Origin: Mucilaginibacter xinganensis
GTDB taxonomy: Bacteria > Bacteroidota > Bacteroidia > Sphingobacteriales > Sphingobacteriaceae
Direction: 5' to 3'
Assembly (NCBI GenBank): GCA_026225055.1
Contig: JAMFSA010000138.1
Coordinates: 1 to 41,016, forward strand
Length of the DNA stretch: 41,016 bases
Below are positions 1 through 9,002 of the stretch, in pieces (the first letter of the stretch is position 1; every line of letters begins with the position of its first letter). The translations under genes and the position numbers were made by a program. A model generated the notes under the pieces. The model was not told the origin of the DNA. It searched no databases and saw nothing but the letters and a program-made list of their open reading frames with translations.

Positions 1-1719
1 ATAAGTATATTATTGGTTATTGCTTCCTGTAAAAAAGGTGCATTGAACCAGGCGCCGCCTACCAAATTGTCTGATGCCACCTTTTGGCATACCACGGGTG
101 ATTTGCAGAATTACATGAATTCACTTTATAGCATTTTTCCTCTTTATACGACGAATAATGGTGTTATGGGCATCTATAATATAGATAATAATAGCGATAA
201 TATGGTTCCGTCAGGTGCAAATGCACGCTTGAATGGTCAATATACCGTTAATGGGAACTCTGGATATCCAGACTATACACATATCCGTACTGTGAATTAT
301 TTTTTGGCTAATTATACAAAAGTTAGCGCAGCCCCCGGTGCCGTTGCACCGTTTGTGGGCGAAGCATATTTTTTTAGAGCCATGCTATATTTTCAGGCCC
401 TTCAGTCATATGGCGGGGTGCCTTACATAACCTCCCCTTTAAACTTAAATGATGAGGCCGGATTAAATTCCCCAAGACTTCCAAGGAATGTGTTGGTAGA
501 TTCGATAATAAACGACCTGAACAGGGCTATTGCCAACCTTCCTACAAAAAGCCTTGCCCAAACACAACGCATATATAAGGAATACGCCGAGGGTTATGAA
601 GCAAGAGTGTGTTTATACGAAGGTACATGGGAAAAATACCATGCTAATGACGCTTTTGGTGTTAGCGGTCAAAATGGTGCTAATTTCTTGCAGTTAGCCG
701 CCACTGCCGCAAATACAGTAATAACATCAACCGTATTTAAGCTGGATAATGTACGCGTGCCTAATGGTTATTTTAATTTGTTTAACCAAACAGATTATAC
801 CACCAGCAAAGAGGTAATGTTCTGGGGAGCATATAACCTGGCGGATAACGTTGTATCCTACTGGCAAAGTTTTTTCTCGGCAGGTGGCAGTACCGGTTTA
901 TCAAAAGCGTTAGTAGATGATTACCTATGTACTGATGGTAACCCTATTAGTGTAAGCCCGTTATATAAAGGCGACGATTCGCTTGCACACGTTTTTGAAA
1001 ATCGTGATCCCCGTTTAAGGCAAAGTGTTTTTTTTCAGGGGGATACCGTTGTATCAAATGCTCCTGGTAACATTGCAGACGCATTGTTTGGCTACCCACA
1101 GTTTTTTAACACTACGCCTAATACAACAGGCTACCAGATCAAAAAAGGATTTGATTCAGATTATTTGCAGGATTCTCATAACAGCGCCGGTGGCACCACT
1201 GGTGTTATCTATATGCGTTACGCCGAAATTTTACTGATCTATGCTGAAGCCCGTGCGGAATTGGGTTTAATGACTCAAGCGGATGCGGATATGACAATTA
1301 ATACACTTAGAGATAGGGTTGGAATGCCACATTTGAATATTGGCGCTATAGCTACTGACCCTAAATGGAGTTACCCGGAACTTTCCCCGGTTATCAATGA
1401 GGTAAGGCGCGAGCGCCGTGTTGAACTGGCTTGCGAAGGCTACAGGCTTGACGATATTAACCGCTGGGCTGCCGCGCCTGATGTGATAGTAGGCAAACAG
1501 CCATTAGGCGCCATGGCAAACCAATTTGTTACTGTTGTTCCGGGTTTTACTATTGGCAGTACTATATATGTTAATGCACAGGGTTATATTGAACGCTATG
1601 CTATGACAACTGCTATGGCAGCCGGTTATCAATTTAATGTGAAGAGGGATTACCTTTTACCAATTACTTTGGCGCAAACAGTTATAAATCCTCTAATAAC
1701 ACAAAATCCGGGGTGGTAA
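1..1719 (+). CDS. SusD/RagB-family outer-membrane glycan-binding lipoprotein (5' end cut by window)
   Basis: This is the surface glycan-binding partner of a SusC TonB-dependent transporter; it caps the SusC barrel and hands over oligosaccharides. The reading frame is open from base 1, and the sequence before the lipobox Cys (ILLVIASCKK) is the hydrophobic core of an SPII signal peptide, so the true start lies just upstream and only a few residues are missing. An in-frame TTG at 13 is not the start. Family hallmarks are the TPR-like helical segment GEAYFFRAMLYFQALQSYGG followed by VPY, a second helical block RYAEILLIYAEARAELG, the RRERRVELACEGYRLDDINRW block, and the C-terminal end PLITQNPGW typical of SusD proteins. 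A DUF1735-like lipoprotein follows after 28 bp. SusC, normally directly upstream, is outside the window. Family assignment is secure; the ligand can only be inferred from the enzymes downstream. Confidence 0.95.
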   Translation: MSILLVIASCKKGALNQAPPTKLSDATFWHTTGDLQNYMNSLYSIFPLYTTNNGVMGIYNIDNNSDNMVPSGANARLNGQYTVNGNSGYPDYTHIRTVNYFLANYTKVSAAPGAVAPFVGEAYFFRAMLYFQALQSYGGVPYITSPLNLNDEAGLNSPRLPRNVLVDSIINDLNRAIANLPTKSLAQTQRIYKEYAEGYEARVCLYEGTWEKYHANDAFGVSGQNGANFLQLAATAANTVITSTVFKLDNVRVPNGYFNLFNQTDYTTSKEVMFWGAYNLADNVVSYWQSFFSAGGSTGLSKALVDDYLCTDGNPISVSPLYKGDDSLAHVFENRDPRLRQSVFFQGDTVVSNAPGNIADALFGYPQFFNTTPNTTGYQIKKGFDSDYLQDSHNSAGGTTGVIYMRYAEILLIYAEARAELGLMTQADADMTINTLRDRVGMPHLNIGAIATDPKWSYPELSPVINEVRRERRVELACEGYRLDDINRWAAAPDVIVGKQPLGAMANQFVTVVPGFTIGSTIYVNAQGYIERYAMTTAMAAGYQFNVKRDYLLPITLAQTVINPLITQNPGW

Positions 1720-1747
1720 TTTTTTAAAAAATCTTAAATAGTAGAAA

Positions 1748-2278
1748 ATGAAAAAGATATTAATGATAATATGCGGAGCAATTATTTTTCTTAATAGTTG
1801 CAAAAAAACGGTGAATGAGACGGTAGCCGGGAGCAATACTTTATTGCTGGCTTACCCCTCTGGTACCATTTTTAATACCTTAAGCAGCGGTTTAAATTAT
1901 TTCAATAATTCACTGCTTACTTTTAAACTCACTGATGCTATAGATACGCTGAATGTTTCGGCTAATATCGGCATCCCGGCAAGTAAGGATTTGACCGTAA
2001 CTATAGGTGTGGATCAAAACGCCTTTGCTGCCTATAATGCAAATACGAGCAATACCGTTAAATACGCGGCTATGCCTACTACCTATTACACTATTGCAAT
2101 TAATAGTGTAACTATTAAAGCCGGGCAAACTAGCGCTGTATTTAAAATCGCGTTTTATCCTGCTTTATTTGATAATAGCCAAACGGGGTATCTTTTACCA
2201 TTAAGTATCACCAATGATCCGGGTTACGCTGTAAATAGCAGTATGAAAACAGTTTATTTCCATATCAATCAAAAATAG
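1748..2278 (+). CDS. DUF1735-like (BT_3987-type N-terminal domain) surface lipoprotein
   Basis: A 176-aa lipoprotein with signal peptide and lipobox (IIFLNSC, Cys18 followed by KK). The body is a single beta-sandwich-like domain with the DUF1735 pattern: an early strand, then ITIGVDQN-like 'VTIGVDQNAFAAYNA', a Tyr/Thr-rich 'MPTTYYTI' and 'VTIKAGQTSAVFKIAF', ending in 'YLLPLSIT'. Proteins with this domain sit next to SusD in many PULs and are thought to be surface glycan-binding or anchoring proteins; some carry C-terminal CBMs or GH18 domains, which are absent here. It lies 28 bp after susD and is followed by a hairpin at 2362-2398, so susC-susD-DUF1735 probably form one transcription unit. 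The domain call rests on pattern recognition; the role is inferred from position. Confidence 0.75.
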   Translation: MKKILMIICGAIIFLNSCKKTVNETVAGSNTLLLAYPSGTIFNTLSSGLNYFNNSLLTFKLTDAIDTLNVSANIGIPASKDLTVTIGVDQNAFAAYNANTSNTVKYAAMPTTYYTIAINSVTIKAGQTSAVFKIAFYPALFDNSQTGYLLPLSITNDPGYAVNSSMKTVYFHINQK

Positions 2279-2361
2279 TGTAAAGCGCGGACTAACCTTG
2301 CAGAATTGAAAGCCTATTAGCACGGTTTCAACAAAAAGGCCATCAGCCAAATTATATTATA

Positions 2362-2398
2362 AACAGTTGCCTTTCACAATGGGGTGAAGGCAACTGTT
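2362..2398 (+). terminator. Hairpin terminator candidate after the SusD/DUF1735 unit
   Basis: AACAGTTGCCTTTCAC pairs with GTGAAGGCAACTGTT around a short AATGG-type loop, giving about 14 bp with one bulged T. There is no clean U-run after it, so termination may be partial. The position, 84 bp after the DUF1735 stop, fits the end of the transport unit. Confidence 0.5.
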
Positions 2399-2577
2399 AT
2401 TGAGGTTAAGATTTTTCATTTTTTGAATTAAATAGCTTGTAGATTTTTATGGCTATGGTGCATTTTAAAGTCGTTTTGTTAATACGATTAGAAAAACTAA
2501 CCATTATTAATAATAGAACTTAACTTAATTATATAATAAAAAAAATACTTATTTCCTAAGTATAAATGTAATTTTTC

Positions 2578-2620
2578 TTATCTTAGATGTATTATGTATA
2601 ACATAATACATCTAAGATAA
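2578..2620. promoter_or_regulatory. Perfect 20-bp inverted repeat (3-nt loop) upstream of GH16
   Basis: TTATCTTAGATGTATTATGT (2578-2597) is followed by ATA and then its exact reverse complement (2601-2620). The element ends 36 bp before the GH16 ATG. It lacks a T-run on the plus strand, so it is a poor terminator for upstream genes. It could be an operator for a dimeric regulator or a 5'-UTR stem-loop. Structure is seen directly; function is inference. Confidence 0.6.
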
Positions 2621-2656
2621 ATGTCAGCCAATTAATATCAATTAATATAAATCGAT

Positions 2657-3508
2657 ATGACAAAACAGTTTCTTAATCAAGTAATTTTAACGACCTTTTT
2701 TATTACATGTATATCGTCGGTAGCATGCACTAAAGCGAGTGTGAGATCAACTCCAGTAACTTTCACAGGCGGCACAACCGGGTCAACTAGAACCTACCAG
2801 TTGGTCTGGTCTGATGAATTTAATGGCACAGGGTCATTTGATACAACTAAGTGGGCTTTTGCCCCACGCCAAACTTCGGCCTGGAACAAATATTTAACCT
2901 CTTTACCCGCGTATGCATCCCAGGATGGCGGTGGTAATTTGGTGCTTAAAATGGACAATGCTACGATACCTGGTGACCCGGTACCTTACCATTCTGGCGG
3001 GATACAATCGCTGGGAAAGTTTAGCATTACCTATGGCAAGATAGAGGTGAGAGCGAAATTTTCACAAGGCCAGGGATCATGGCCGGCAATTTGGATGATG
3101 CCGGTTCCGGCAACAGCCCACCCAGGTGGTTGGCCTACTTGTGGCGAAATGGATATTATGGAACATGTGAACAACACGTCGGTTGTTAACGGAACAGTCC
3201 ATAACAGTACGGTAGATAATGCTAATGGAGCAAGTACGGCTACCTATTCAGCCCCATATAATACAACGGATTATAATATCTATACCTTAGTGTGGACTCC
3301 GACCAGCATTACATTTTACATTAATAACGTCCCTCAATATACTTATAGCAAGGTGGCCAGCGCAGGCTGGCAGCAATATCCTTATGATGTGCCTTTTTAT
3401 ATAATACTTAACATGTCAGGGGGCGCTGGCTGGCCTGGGGCGATCACCAACACCGATCTTCCTTTTACCATGCAGGTAGATTATGTCCACGTGTACCAGT
3501 TACAATAA
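2657..3508 (+). CDS. GH16 family endo-glycanase, lipoprotein (laminarinase/endo-O-glycanase-like clade)
   Basis: A 283-aa secreted endo-beta-glycanase. The N-terminal signal ends in a lipobox-like SVAC (Cys24), so it is probably anchored in the outer membrane. The GH16 jelly roll spans about residues 47-283. It starts with YQLVWSDEFNG, has the aromatic cleft strip QGQGSWPAIWM, and carries the beta-bulged catalytic motif GEMDIMEH with Glu164 as nucleophile, Asp166 and Glu169 as acid/base. It ends in VDYVHVYQLQ, the usual GH16 terminus. GH16 enzymes with this motif cut beta-1,3/1,4-glucans, agar-type galactans or poly-LacNAc/mucin O-glycans; sequence alone does not decide. The neighbouring GH20, GH29 and sulfatase genes favour the Gal/GlcNAc option. 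The next gene is a closely similar GH16, probably a tandem duplicate. A frame-shifted coding remnant follows the stop. Confidence 0.92.
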   Translation: MTKQFLNQVILTTFFITCISSVACTKASVRSTPVTFTGGTTGSTRTYQLVWSDEFNGTGSFDTTKWAFAPRQTSAWNKYLTSLPAYASQDGGGNLVLKMDNATIPGDPVPYHSGGIQSLGKFSITYGKIEVRAKFSQGQGSWPAIWMMPVPATAHPGGWPTCGEMDIMEHVNNTSVVNGTVHNSTVDNANGASTATYSAPYNTTDYNIYTLVWTPTSITFYINNVPQYTYSKVASAGWQQYPYDVPFYIILNMSGGAGWPGAITNTDLPFTMQVDYVHVYQLQ

Positions 3509-3932
3509 CTAATGGTGATTTCGAAACTGATGCCACGGATCCTAACCCATGATTGACGGCGATTGGAACAGGCGTTATAAAATAAAGATATCCTTTAGAT
3601 GACAGTACCTCGCGTCAAATGGGGATTTACAGTTGAATGTGAGGCCAAGCGTGAATACCTAACCGGGCAGGAGCAGACGACAGGTTGGCAATAATTGATT
3701 TTGAATGAGGTAATGACAGTATACCATCCTTTACCAACGAAACAGAATACAGTATAATAAATATTAAAAACAATTAATTGAAAACTTTTAAAGTAACCTG
3801 GCGCCTTTTTGAGGTAAGGTTTTTACTGTTAAATCTTTATAATGTTAATTTGACAGTTTATGTAAATGTGTAAAGAATATAAAGTATAATTTTTATCAGG
3901 TTGAATTACTTAGCCACTTAAAACCCAATTAT
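3509..3932 (+). other. Non-coding stretch with decayed coding remnants after GH16
   Basis: Directly after the GH16 stop, the next frame reads ITNGDFETDATDPNP before a stop (3503-3552), which resembles the opening of a CBM4/9-like module (NGDFE...). Further short open pieces follow, MIDGDWNRRYKIKISFR and SFTNETEYSIINIKNN, each closed by stops in shifting frames. This looks like a degraded C-terminal accessory domain rather than a gene. The last 150 bp before the next GH16 is AT-rich with no clear signal. Low confidence in the domain identity. Confidence 0.35.
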
Positions 3933-5225
3933 ATGAAAAAGAACATGCTTTCGTCTTTTCTGCTTGTAACAGTATTGTTTTGTTCCTGTAAAAAGCAATC
4001 ACAGGATTCCATTCAAGGCCCTGCCGGTATTAAAACATCATTTGCAATGAAAACATTGAGCTCCGGCGACAGTACATCCTTATTAGGGTGGAACCTAATA
4101 TTTAATGATGAGTTTTCTACCGGTTCAACTTTTGATAACACAAAATGGGGATATTGCCCGAGAGCTACTTCGGATTGGGCAAAATATTTAACCTCAAGTA
4201 TTAGCTATGTAAATGTTTCTAATAATAATTTGCAACTGAATATGGATAATGCAGTGATATCCGGAGATACTGCTAAATATCATTCAGGAGGCATTCAATC
4301 ATCAGGTAAATTTTCATTCACTTACGGTAAGATACAGGTCAGGGCTAAATTTACACAAGGTCAGGGTTCATGGCCTGCTATCTGGATGCTACCTCAAACT
4401 AGTACCTATGGTGGCTGGCCTAATAGTGGCGAGATTGATCTGATGGAGCACCTGAACAATGATAATATAGTGTACCTTACACTTCACGGTCAGTCTTTAA
4501 GTTCAGGGTCGGCATACACTACAGGCTTTACTGCTAATCAGTATAATACCTATGGCATAGAATGGTTCCCTAATGCACTTACTTTTTATGTAAACAACAC
4601 GATTGTAGGTACTTATAGTAGGTCTGCTTCAGGTGGAAGCGCCCAATGGCCTTTTAGCATTCCTTTTTACTTAATACTCAATCAGTCAGGTGGAGGTAGC
4701 TGGGGTGGGCCAATTACAAACAGTGCTTTGCCATTTAATATGGGAGTTGATTATGTAAGGGTATATCAACCTGATACCAGTGTAGTTTCAGGAGGTGTTT
4801 ATAACATATCTACCTCCCTGAATAATACGAGTAGTTTGGATTTATATAATGGTGTTGCACAAAATGGTACAAATGTTATTTTATATCAAAAAACAGGTGG
4901 CACCAATCAGGAATGGACTTTCACCAGTTTAGGCAATGGTTACTATAAAATTATCCCTGTGAATGGGACTTCGTTAGCCCTTTCTGTACCTGGTAATGTG
5001 AGCACATCCGGTACACAATTGCAGTTGAATACTTATACAGGGGCTACAGGCCAGGAATGGAAAATAACAAACCTGGGTAATGGCCTTTTCGGTTTGTTGC
5101 CAGCGTGCGCCACCTCTTCAAATATGGAAGTTTCCGGAGCTTCAATAACCAATGGAACTAAAATTGTTATTAATCCATCAAGTAGCGTTATAGACCAGCA
5201 ATTTATTTTAAGAAGGGTGCAGTAA
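3933..5225 (+). CDS. GH16 endo-glycanase with C-terminal ricin-type beta-trefoil lectin domain, lipoprotein
   Basis: A 430-aa lipoprotein; the signal peptide ends at LFCSC (Cys19) followed by KK. The GH16 domain covers about residues 50-277, with catalytic motif GEIDLMEH (Glu167, Asp169, Glu172) and the cleft segment QGQGSWPAIWM shared with the preceding gene. Residues about 285-430 form a ricin-B-like trefoil: three repeats marked by degenerate QxW elements (NQEWTF, GQEWKI, DQQFIL) and repeated NGTxxxL strands. Such modules bind galactose or GalNAc-type sugars or the polymer itself and would hold the enzyme on its substrate. The close similarity to the upstream GH16 across the catalytic domain suggests duplication followed by domain gain or loss. 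It is followed by a UUCG-loop terminator at 5368-5389. Endo-activity is secure by family; the precise glycan is inferred. Confidence 0.93.
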   Translation: MKKNMLSSFLLVTVLFCSCKKQSQDSIQGPAGIKTSFAMKTLSSGDSTSLLGWNLIFNDEFSTGSTFDNTKWGYCPRATSDWAKYLTSSISYVNVSNNNLQLNMDNAVISGDTAKYHSGGIQSSGKFSFTYGKIQVRAKFTQGQGSWPAIWMLPQTSTYGGWPNSGEIDLMEHLNNDNIVYLTLHGQSLSSGSAYTTGFTANQYNTYGIEWFPNALTFYVNNTIVGTYSRSASGGSAQWPFSIPFYLILNQSGGGSWGGPITNSALPFNMGVDYVRVYQPDTSVVSGGVYNISTSLNNTSSLDLYNGVAQNGTNVILYQKTGGTNQEWTFTSLGNGYYKIIPVNGTSLALSVPGNVSTSGTQLQLNTYTGATGQEWKITNLGNGLFGLLPACATSSNMEVSGASITNGTKIVINPSSSVIDQQFILRRVQ

Positions 5226-5367
5226 TTGTAGGTATGCTAACACACAGAAGCATATTAAACATGCATCTATTCGGTGCCGAAAGTGAAGCGTAAGAATTTA
5301 TGAAATGAATTAAAATATCATTTGTTTTAAAGAGAACAGCCAACAAGGTTGGTTAGTTTGTGTTAGT

Positions 5368-5389
5368 GAGGCCGGCTTCGGCCGGTCTT
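5368..5389 (+). terminator. Rho-independent terminator with UUCG tetraloop
   Basis: GAGGCCGGC, TTCG, GCCGGTCTT: nine pairs including G-U wobbles closed by the very stable UUCG loop, followed by TTATTATT. It lies 143 bp after the lectin-GH16 stop and 68 bp before the GH20 start, so the exo-acting genes downstream probably have their own promoter. Confidence 0.75.
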
Positions 5390-5457
5390 ATTATTATCCT
5401 GAACACTGAAGGTGCAAAAATATAGATGATAAAAACAATTTGAACTAAATTTAATAT

Positions 5458-7320
5458 ATGAACAGAATAATTTCTGCTTTTACAATCCTGGTTTTCCTGC
5501 CCGGTTTATTAATCCTCCTGGTTTTATCAGGAAGTACGGCATTTGCTCAGCAAACAGAGGATGCCATAACAATAATTCCTAAACCTGTTTCAGTTGAAAA
5601 AGGTTTAGGGGTATTTACCATAACCCAAAACACCAACATAGTAGCAAAAGGAACAGATGCTGAAAAAGTGGCTGGTATGTTCAATTATTTTTTGAATAAG
5701 AAGTATGGGTTTGTATTAAAGATAAATAATACGGCAACTAAAGGCGCTATTGTTTTGAATACCGCATCGCGTATTAAATTACCGGATGAAGCCTATCAAC
5801 TTAAAGTAACCGGTCAAAGCATAAATATATCAGGAGAATGTAGCGGTGTTTTTTATGGTGTCCAATCCTTGTTACAATTAATCCATGAAAACAGCAGGCA
5901 ATTATCAGTTGCGGCAGTAACGATTAATGACGCGCCGAATTTTGCCTATCGCGGACTTATGTTGGATGTTGGCCGGCATTTTTTTGAGGTGGCTGAGATA
6001 AAAAAAATATTGGATATAATGGCTTCCCTCAAATTAAACAGGTTCCACTGGCATTTAACAGATGACCAGGGATGGCGATTAGAAATTAAAAAGTATCCAA
6101 AATTAACTTCTATCAGCGCATGGCGCGATTCAACTACTATCGGGGGGTATAATGAGTTTAAACCATTTATTTATGATGGACAAAAGAGCGGCGGTTTTTA
6201 TACCCAGGATGAGGCGCGAGAAGTTGTAAAATACGCTGCGGAAAGAAATATTGTAGTGATCCCTGAAATTGAGATGCCTGGCCATAGTACCGCTGTGTTA
6301 GTGGCTTACCCCGAATTAGGCAATGGAACCGGCCCTTATAAAGTGCCGGGTTATTGGGGCGTGCTTCATACCATTTATAACCCAGGCGAGCCAACCTTTA
6401 AATTTTTGGAAGATGTGCTGACCGAGGTTATGGCTATTTTCCCGAGTAAATATATTCATATCGGCGGAGATGAAGTCCCTAAAGATGAATGGAAAAATTC
6501 ACCAGTTGCGCAACAGCTAATAAAAGACAATCACTTAAAAGATGAAAATCAACTACAAAGCTGGTTTATAGGCAGAATAGAGAAGTTTTTAAATAAGAAC
6601 GGCAGAAACCTGATAGGATGGGATGAAATATTAGAAGGCGGCTTGTCGCCCAATGCCACTGTAATGAGCTGGCGGGGTGAACAGGGAGGCATAGATGCCG
6701 CAAAATTAGGGCATAATGTAATTATGTCGCCGGGTGGTTATATGTATATAAACCGTGCTCAGGCTAAGGATAAAGCAACAGAACCCCTGGCTATGGGTAA
6801 TTTTTTACCGTTGGATGTGGTGTATAATTATAACCCTCGTCCTGCTGCTTTAACTCCCGATCAGCAAAAATACATCTTAGGTGTGCAGGCAAACATGTGG
6901 ACGGAATATGTGGCAACTGACAATAAGCTGGAATATATGTTATTTCCTCGTGTTGCTGCTCTTGCAGAAGTTGGCTGGACCACACCGGAAAATAAAGACT
7001 ACAAAAGTTTTAGCGAAAACAGGCTGCCGGAGTTTTTAAAGAATATGGAAACATCCGGCATAAATTATAGGATACCAGAAGCTGATGTAGTAGTTAATGA
7101 TGACGCGCAAACAGGAAGGAAAACAATAACGATCACTCCTTTTGTTATAGGCGGTAAAGTATATTATACGATTGATGGACATAAGGCAGATAACACGGCT
7201 AATTTATACACGAGCCCAATACTGACCCCTTATGCCAATGGCCGCACGCTAACTTTAAAATATATAATAGTTACAGCAGGCAATAGGGTGAGTAATGAGT
7301 TTAGTGTGGATATAAAATAG
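5458..7320 (+). CDS. GH20 beta-N-acetylhexosaminidase
   Basis: A 620-aa secreted exo-enzyme that removes terminal beta-GlcNAc or beta-GalNAc by substrate-assisted catalysis. A type I signal peptide (hydrophobic residues 8-28, cleavage near AFA-QQ) indicates the periplasm. The N-terminal GH20b domain (about 35-160, including GVFYGVQSLLQL) precedes the catalytic barrel (about 165-520). Visible landmarks are NRFHWHLTDDQGWRLEIKKY, IPEIEMPGHS, and the catalytic pair in HIGGDEVPK (Asp338, Glu339), then WDEILEGGLSP. The C-terminal 90 residues (GGKVYYTIDG...) form the chitobiase-type C-terminal sandwich. Within this locus the likely role is trimming HexNAc after desulfation. It lies 58 bp before the first sulfatase. 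Function is firm at family level; GlcNAc versus GalNAc preference is not visible. Confidence 0.96.
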   Translation: MNRIISAFTILVFLPGLLILLVLSGSTAFAQQTEDAITIIPKPVSVEKGLGVFTITQNTNIVAKGTDAEKVAGMFNYFLNKKYGFVLKINNTATKGAIVLNTASRIKLPDEAYQLKVTGQSINISGECSGVFYGVQSLLQLIHENSRQLSVAAVTINDAPNFAYRGLMLDVGRHFFEVAEIKKILDIMASLKLNRFHWHLTDDQGWRLEIKKYPKLTSISAWRDSTTIGGYNEFKPFIYDGQKSGGFYTQDEAREVVKYAAERNIVVIPEIEMPGHSTAVLVAYPELGNGTGPYKVPGYWGVLHTIYNPGEPTFKFLEDVLTEVMAIFPSKYIHIGGDEVPKDEWKNSPVAQQLIKDNHLKDENQLQSWFIGRIEKFLNKNGRNLIGWDEILEGGLSPNATVMSWRGEQGGIDAAKLGHNVIMSPGGYMYINRAQAKDKATEPLAMGNFLPLDVVYNYNPRPAALTPDQQKYILGVQANMWTEYVATDNKLEYMLFPRVAALAEVGWTTPENKDYKSFSENRLPEFLKNMETSGINYRIPEADVVVNDDAQTGRKTITITPFVIGGKVYYTIDGHKADNTANLYTSPILTPYANGRTLTLKYIIVTAGNRVSNEFSVDIK

Positions 7321-7387
7321 GTCTGACATAACATCGATCTATTGTCTTACTTTAAGGAAGAAGGTAGGTTGATTTGAGTTGAGAAAA

Positions 7388-8986
7388 ATGAAATTATTAA
7401 TAAGAGTAAATAGAATGTATAAAGATTTATTTAGAATTACACGGATGGCTTTGAATAGTGCATCTAAACTGGTCACTATGGCTATACTGGGTTGCATCTT
7501 TGTCAGCCAATGTCATGCTCAAACCAAACCCAATATAGTAATCATTATTTCGGATGACCACGCTTACCAGGCAATCAGCGCTTATGGCAGTAAGCTGATG
7601 CAAACACCTAATATCGACCGGATAGCCAACGAGGGTGTGATCTTTAACAAAGCATACGTTACAAACTCTATCTGTGGCCCCAGCAGGGCCACAATTTTAA
7701 CCGGTAAATACAGTAATAAAAATGGGTTTAAGGATAATGAGAGTTCCACGTTTGATGGTTCACAGGATTCGTTTATCAAACGCCTGCATGCCTCGGGTTA
7801 TTTAACGAGCTGGATTGGCAAATGGCACCTGGAAAGCCAGCCGCAGGGATTTGATTATTGGCAGGTATTGCCAGGGCAGGGGTCATATTACAACCCGGAT
7901 TTTTTGATGATGGACGGTTCAAAAAAACAAATAAATGGTTATGCCAGTAATGTAATTGAAGATGTTGCTGAAAATTGGTTAAACAATCGCGATAAGACCA
8001 AACCGTTTTGCCTGGTAATAGGGCATAAGGCAACACATCGCACCTGGCTGCCTGATACTACCGATCTGGGTCGTTTTGATAAGGTAACCTTTCCTTTGCC
8101 CCATGATTTTTATGATCAATACATTAATCGTAAGGCAGCACAGCTCCAGGATATGACGATTGCCAAAACCATGCTGCTGGGATACGATTTAAAAATGTTC
8201 CCTGATGCAGAGTCGGAAGACAGGGAAAGTACAATTAATAGGATGAATGCTGCGCAAAGAAAAAGAATGGATGCTTATTACAAACCTATATATGATGATC
8301 TGAAGGCAAGAAACTTGACCGGGAATGCCTTAACGGAATGGAAATATCAACGTTATATGCGCGATTATTTAAGTACCGCAGTTTCGCTGGATCGGAATAT
8401 CGGCCGCACGTTGGATTATCTGGACAAGCACAACCTTACTAAAAATACGATAGTGATCTACATGTCTGACCAGGGTTTTTACCTGGGCGAACACGGTTGG
8501 TTTGATAAGCGCTGGATCTATGAAGAATCGTTCCGTACAGCAATGGTGATGCGTTATCCGGCAAAAATAAAACCGAATACAAAATCAAACGATTTTGTGC
8601 TGAATTTAGATATAGCGCCAACAGTATTAGATGCTGCCGGCGTGGCAATACCAAAAGATATGCAGGGGCAGTCGATGCTGCCTTTGTTCGCAAAAAAGAA
8701 GGCTAAAGGCCGGGATGTGATCTATTATCATTATTATGAAAATGGGGAGCATTCGGTATCACCGCATTTTGGCATCAAAACCAAACGCTACAAACTGATC
8801 CGTTTTTATACCCGGGTAAATAACTGGGAGCTTTATGATCTACAAGTGGACCCTCACGAAATGAATAATATTTATGGTGAAAAAGGATATGAAAATATCA
8901 CCAGGCAATTAAAAGCAACATTAAATCAACAGATTGATAAGTTTGAGGACAATGATGCAAGACAGATATTGATACATGGGAAGTAA
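7388..8986 (+). CDS. Family S1 sulfatase (formylglycine-dependent, Cys type)
   Basis: Hydrolyses sulfate esters on carbohydrate in the periplasm. The Cys of SICGPSRATILTGK (CxPSR core, about residue 96 from this ATG) is the residue matured to formylglycine by an anaerobic-type or FGE maturase, which is not in the window. The metal-binding IIISDDH lies near the mature N-terminus and IGKWHL follows about 45 residues after the active site; HKATH and YMSDQGFYLGEHGWFDKRWIYEE are further S1 blocks. Several in-frame starts precede the signal peptide (TTG 7379, ATG 7388, 7415, 7445). ATG 7415 or 7445 would give a more ordinary signal ending in CHAQT, so the exact start is open. The overall pattern is like N-acetylglucosamine-6-sulfatase/iduronate-sulfatase-type members, which would suit the adjacent GH20, but subfamily needs a search. 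GH29 begins 16 bp after the stop. Confidence 0.9.
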   Translation: MKLLIRVNRMYKDLFRITRMALNSASKLVTMAILGCIFVSQCHAQTKPNIVIIISDDHAYQAISAYGSKLMQTPNIDRIANEGVIFNKAYVTNSICGPSRATILTGKYSNKNGFKDNESSTFDGSQDSFIKRLHASGYLTSWIGKWHLESQPQGFDYWQVLPGQGSYYNPDFLMMDGSKKQINGYASNVIEDVAENWLNNRDKTKPFCLVIGHKATHRTWLPDTTDLGRFDKVTFPLPHDFYDQYINRKAAQLQDMTIAKTMLLGYDLKMFPDAESEDRESTINRMNAAQRKRMDAYYKPIYDDLKARNLTGNALTEWKYQRYMRDYLSTAVSLDRNIGRTLDYLDKHNLTKNTIVIYMSDQGFYLGEHGWFDKRWIYEESFRTAMVMRYPAKIKPNTKSNDFVLNLDIAPTVLDAAGVAIPKDMQGQSMLPLFAKKKAKGRDVIYYHYYENGEHSVSPHFGIKTKRYKLIRFYTRVNNWELYDLQVDPHEMNNIYGEKGYENITRQLKATLNQQIDKFEDNDARQILIHGK

Positions 8987-9002
8987 TAAAAACAGCAACA
9001 CA

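Larger units (their letters stand above)
2279..2656. other. 378-bp AT-rich intergenic region with two hairpins before the first GH16 gene
   Basis: No coding sequence is visible. From left to right it holds the hairpin at 2362-2398, a small 7-bp stem (ATACTTA/TAAGTAT, 2545-2563), and the perfect 20-bp inverted repeat at 2578-2620. The region separates the transport genes from the enzyme genes and is therefore the likely site of a separate promoter or control element for the GH16 gene. I saw no convincing TAnnTTTG box close to the start. Confidence 0.6.
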
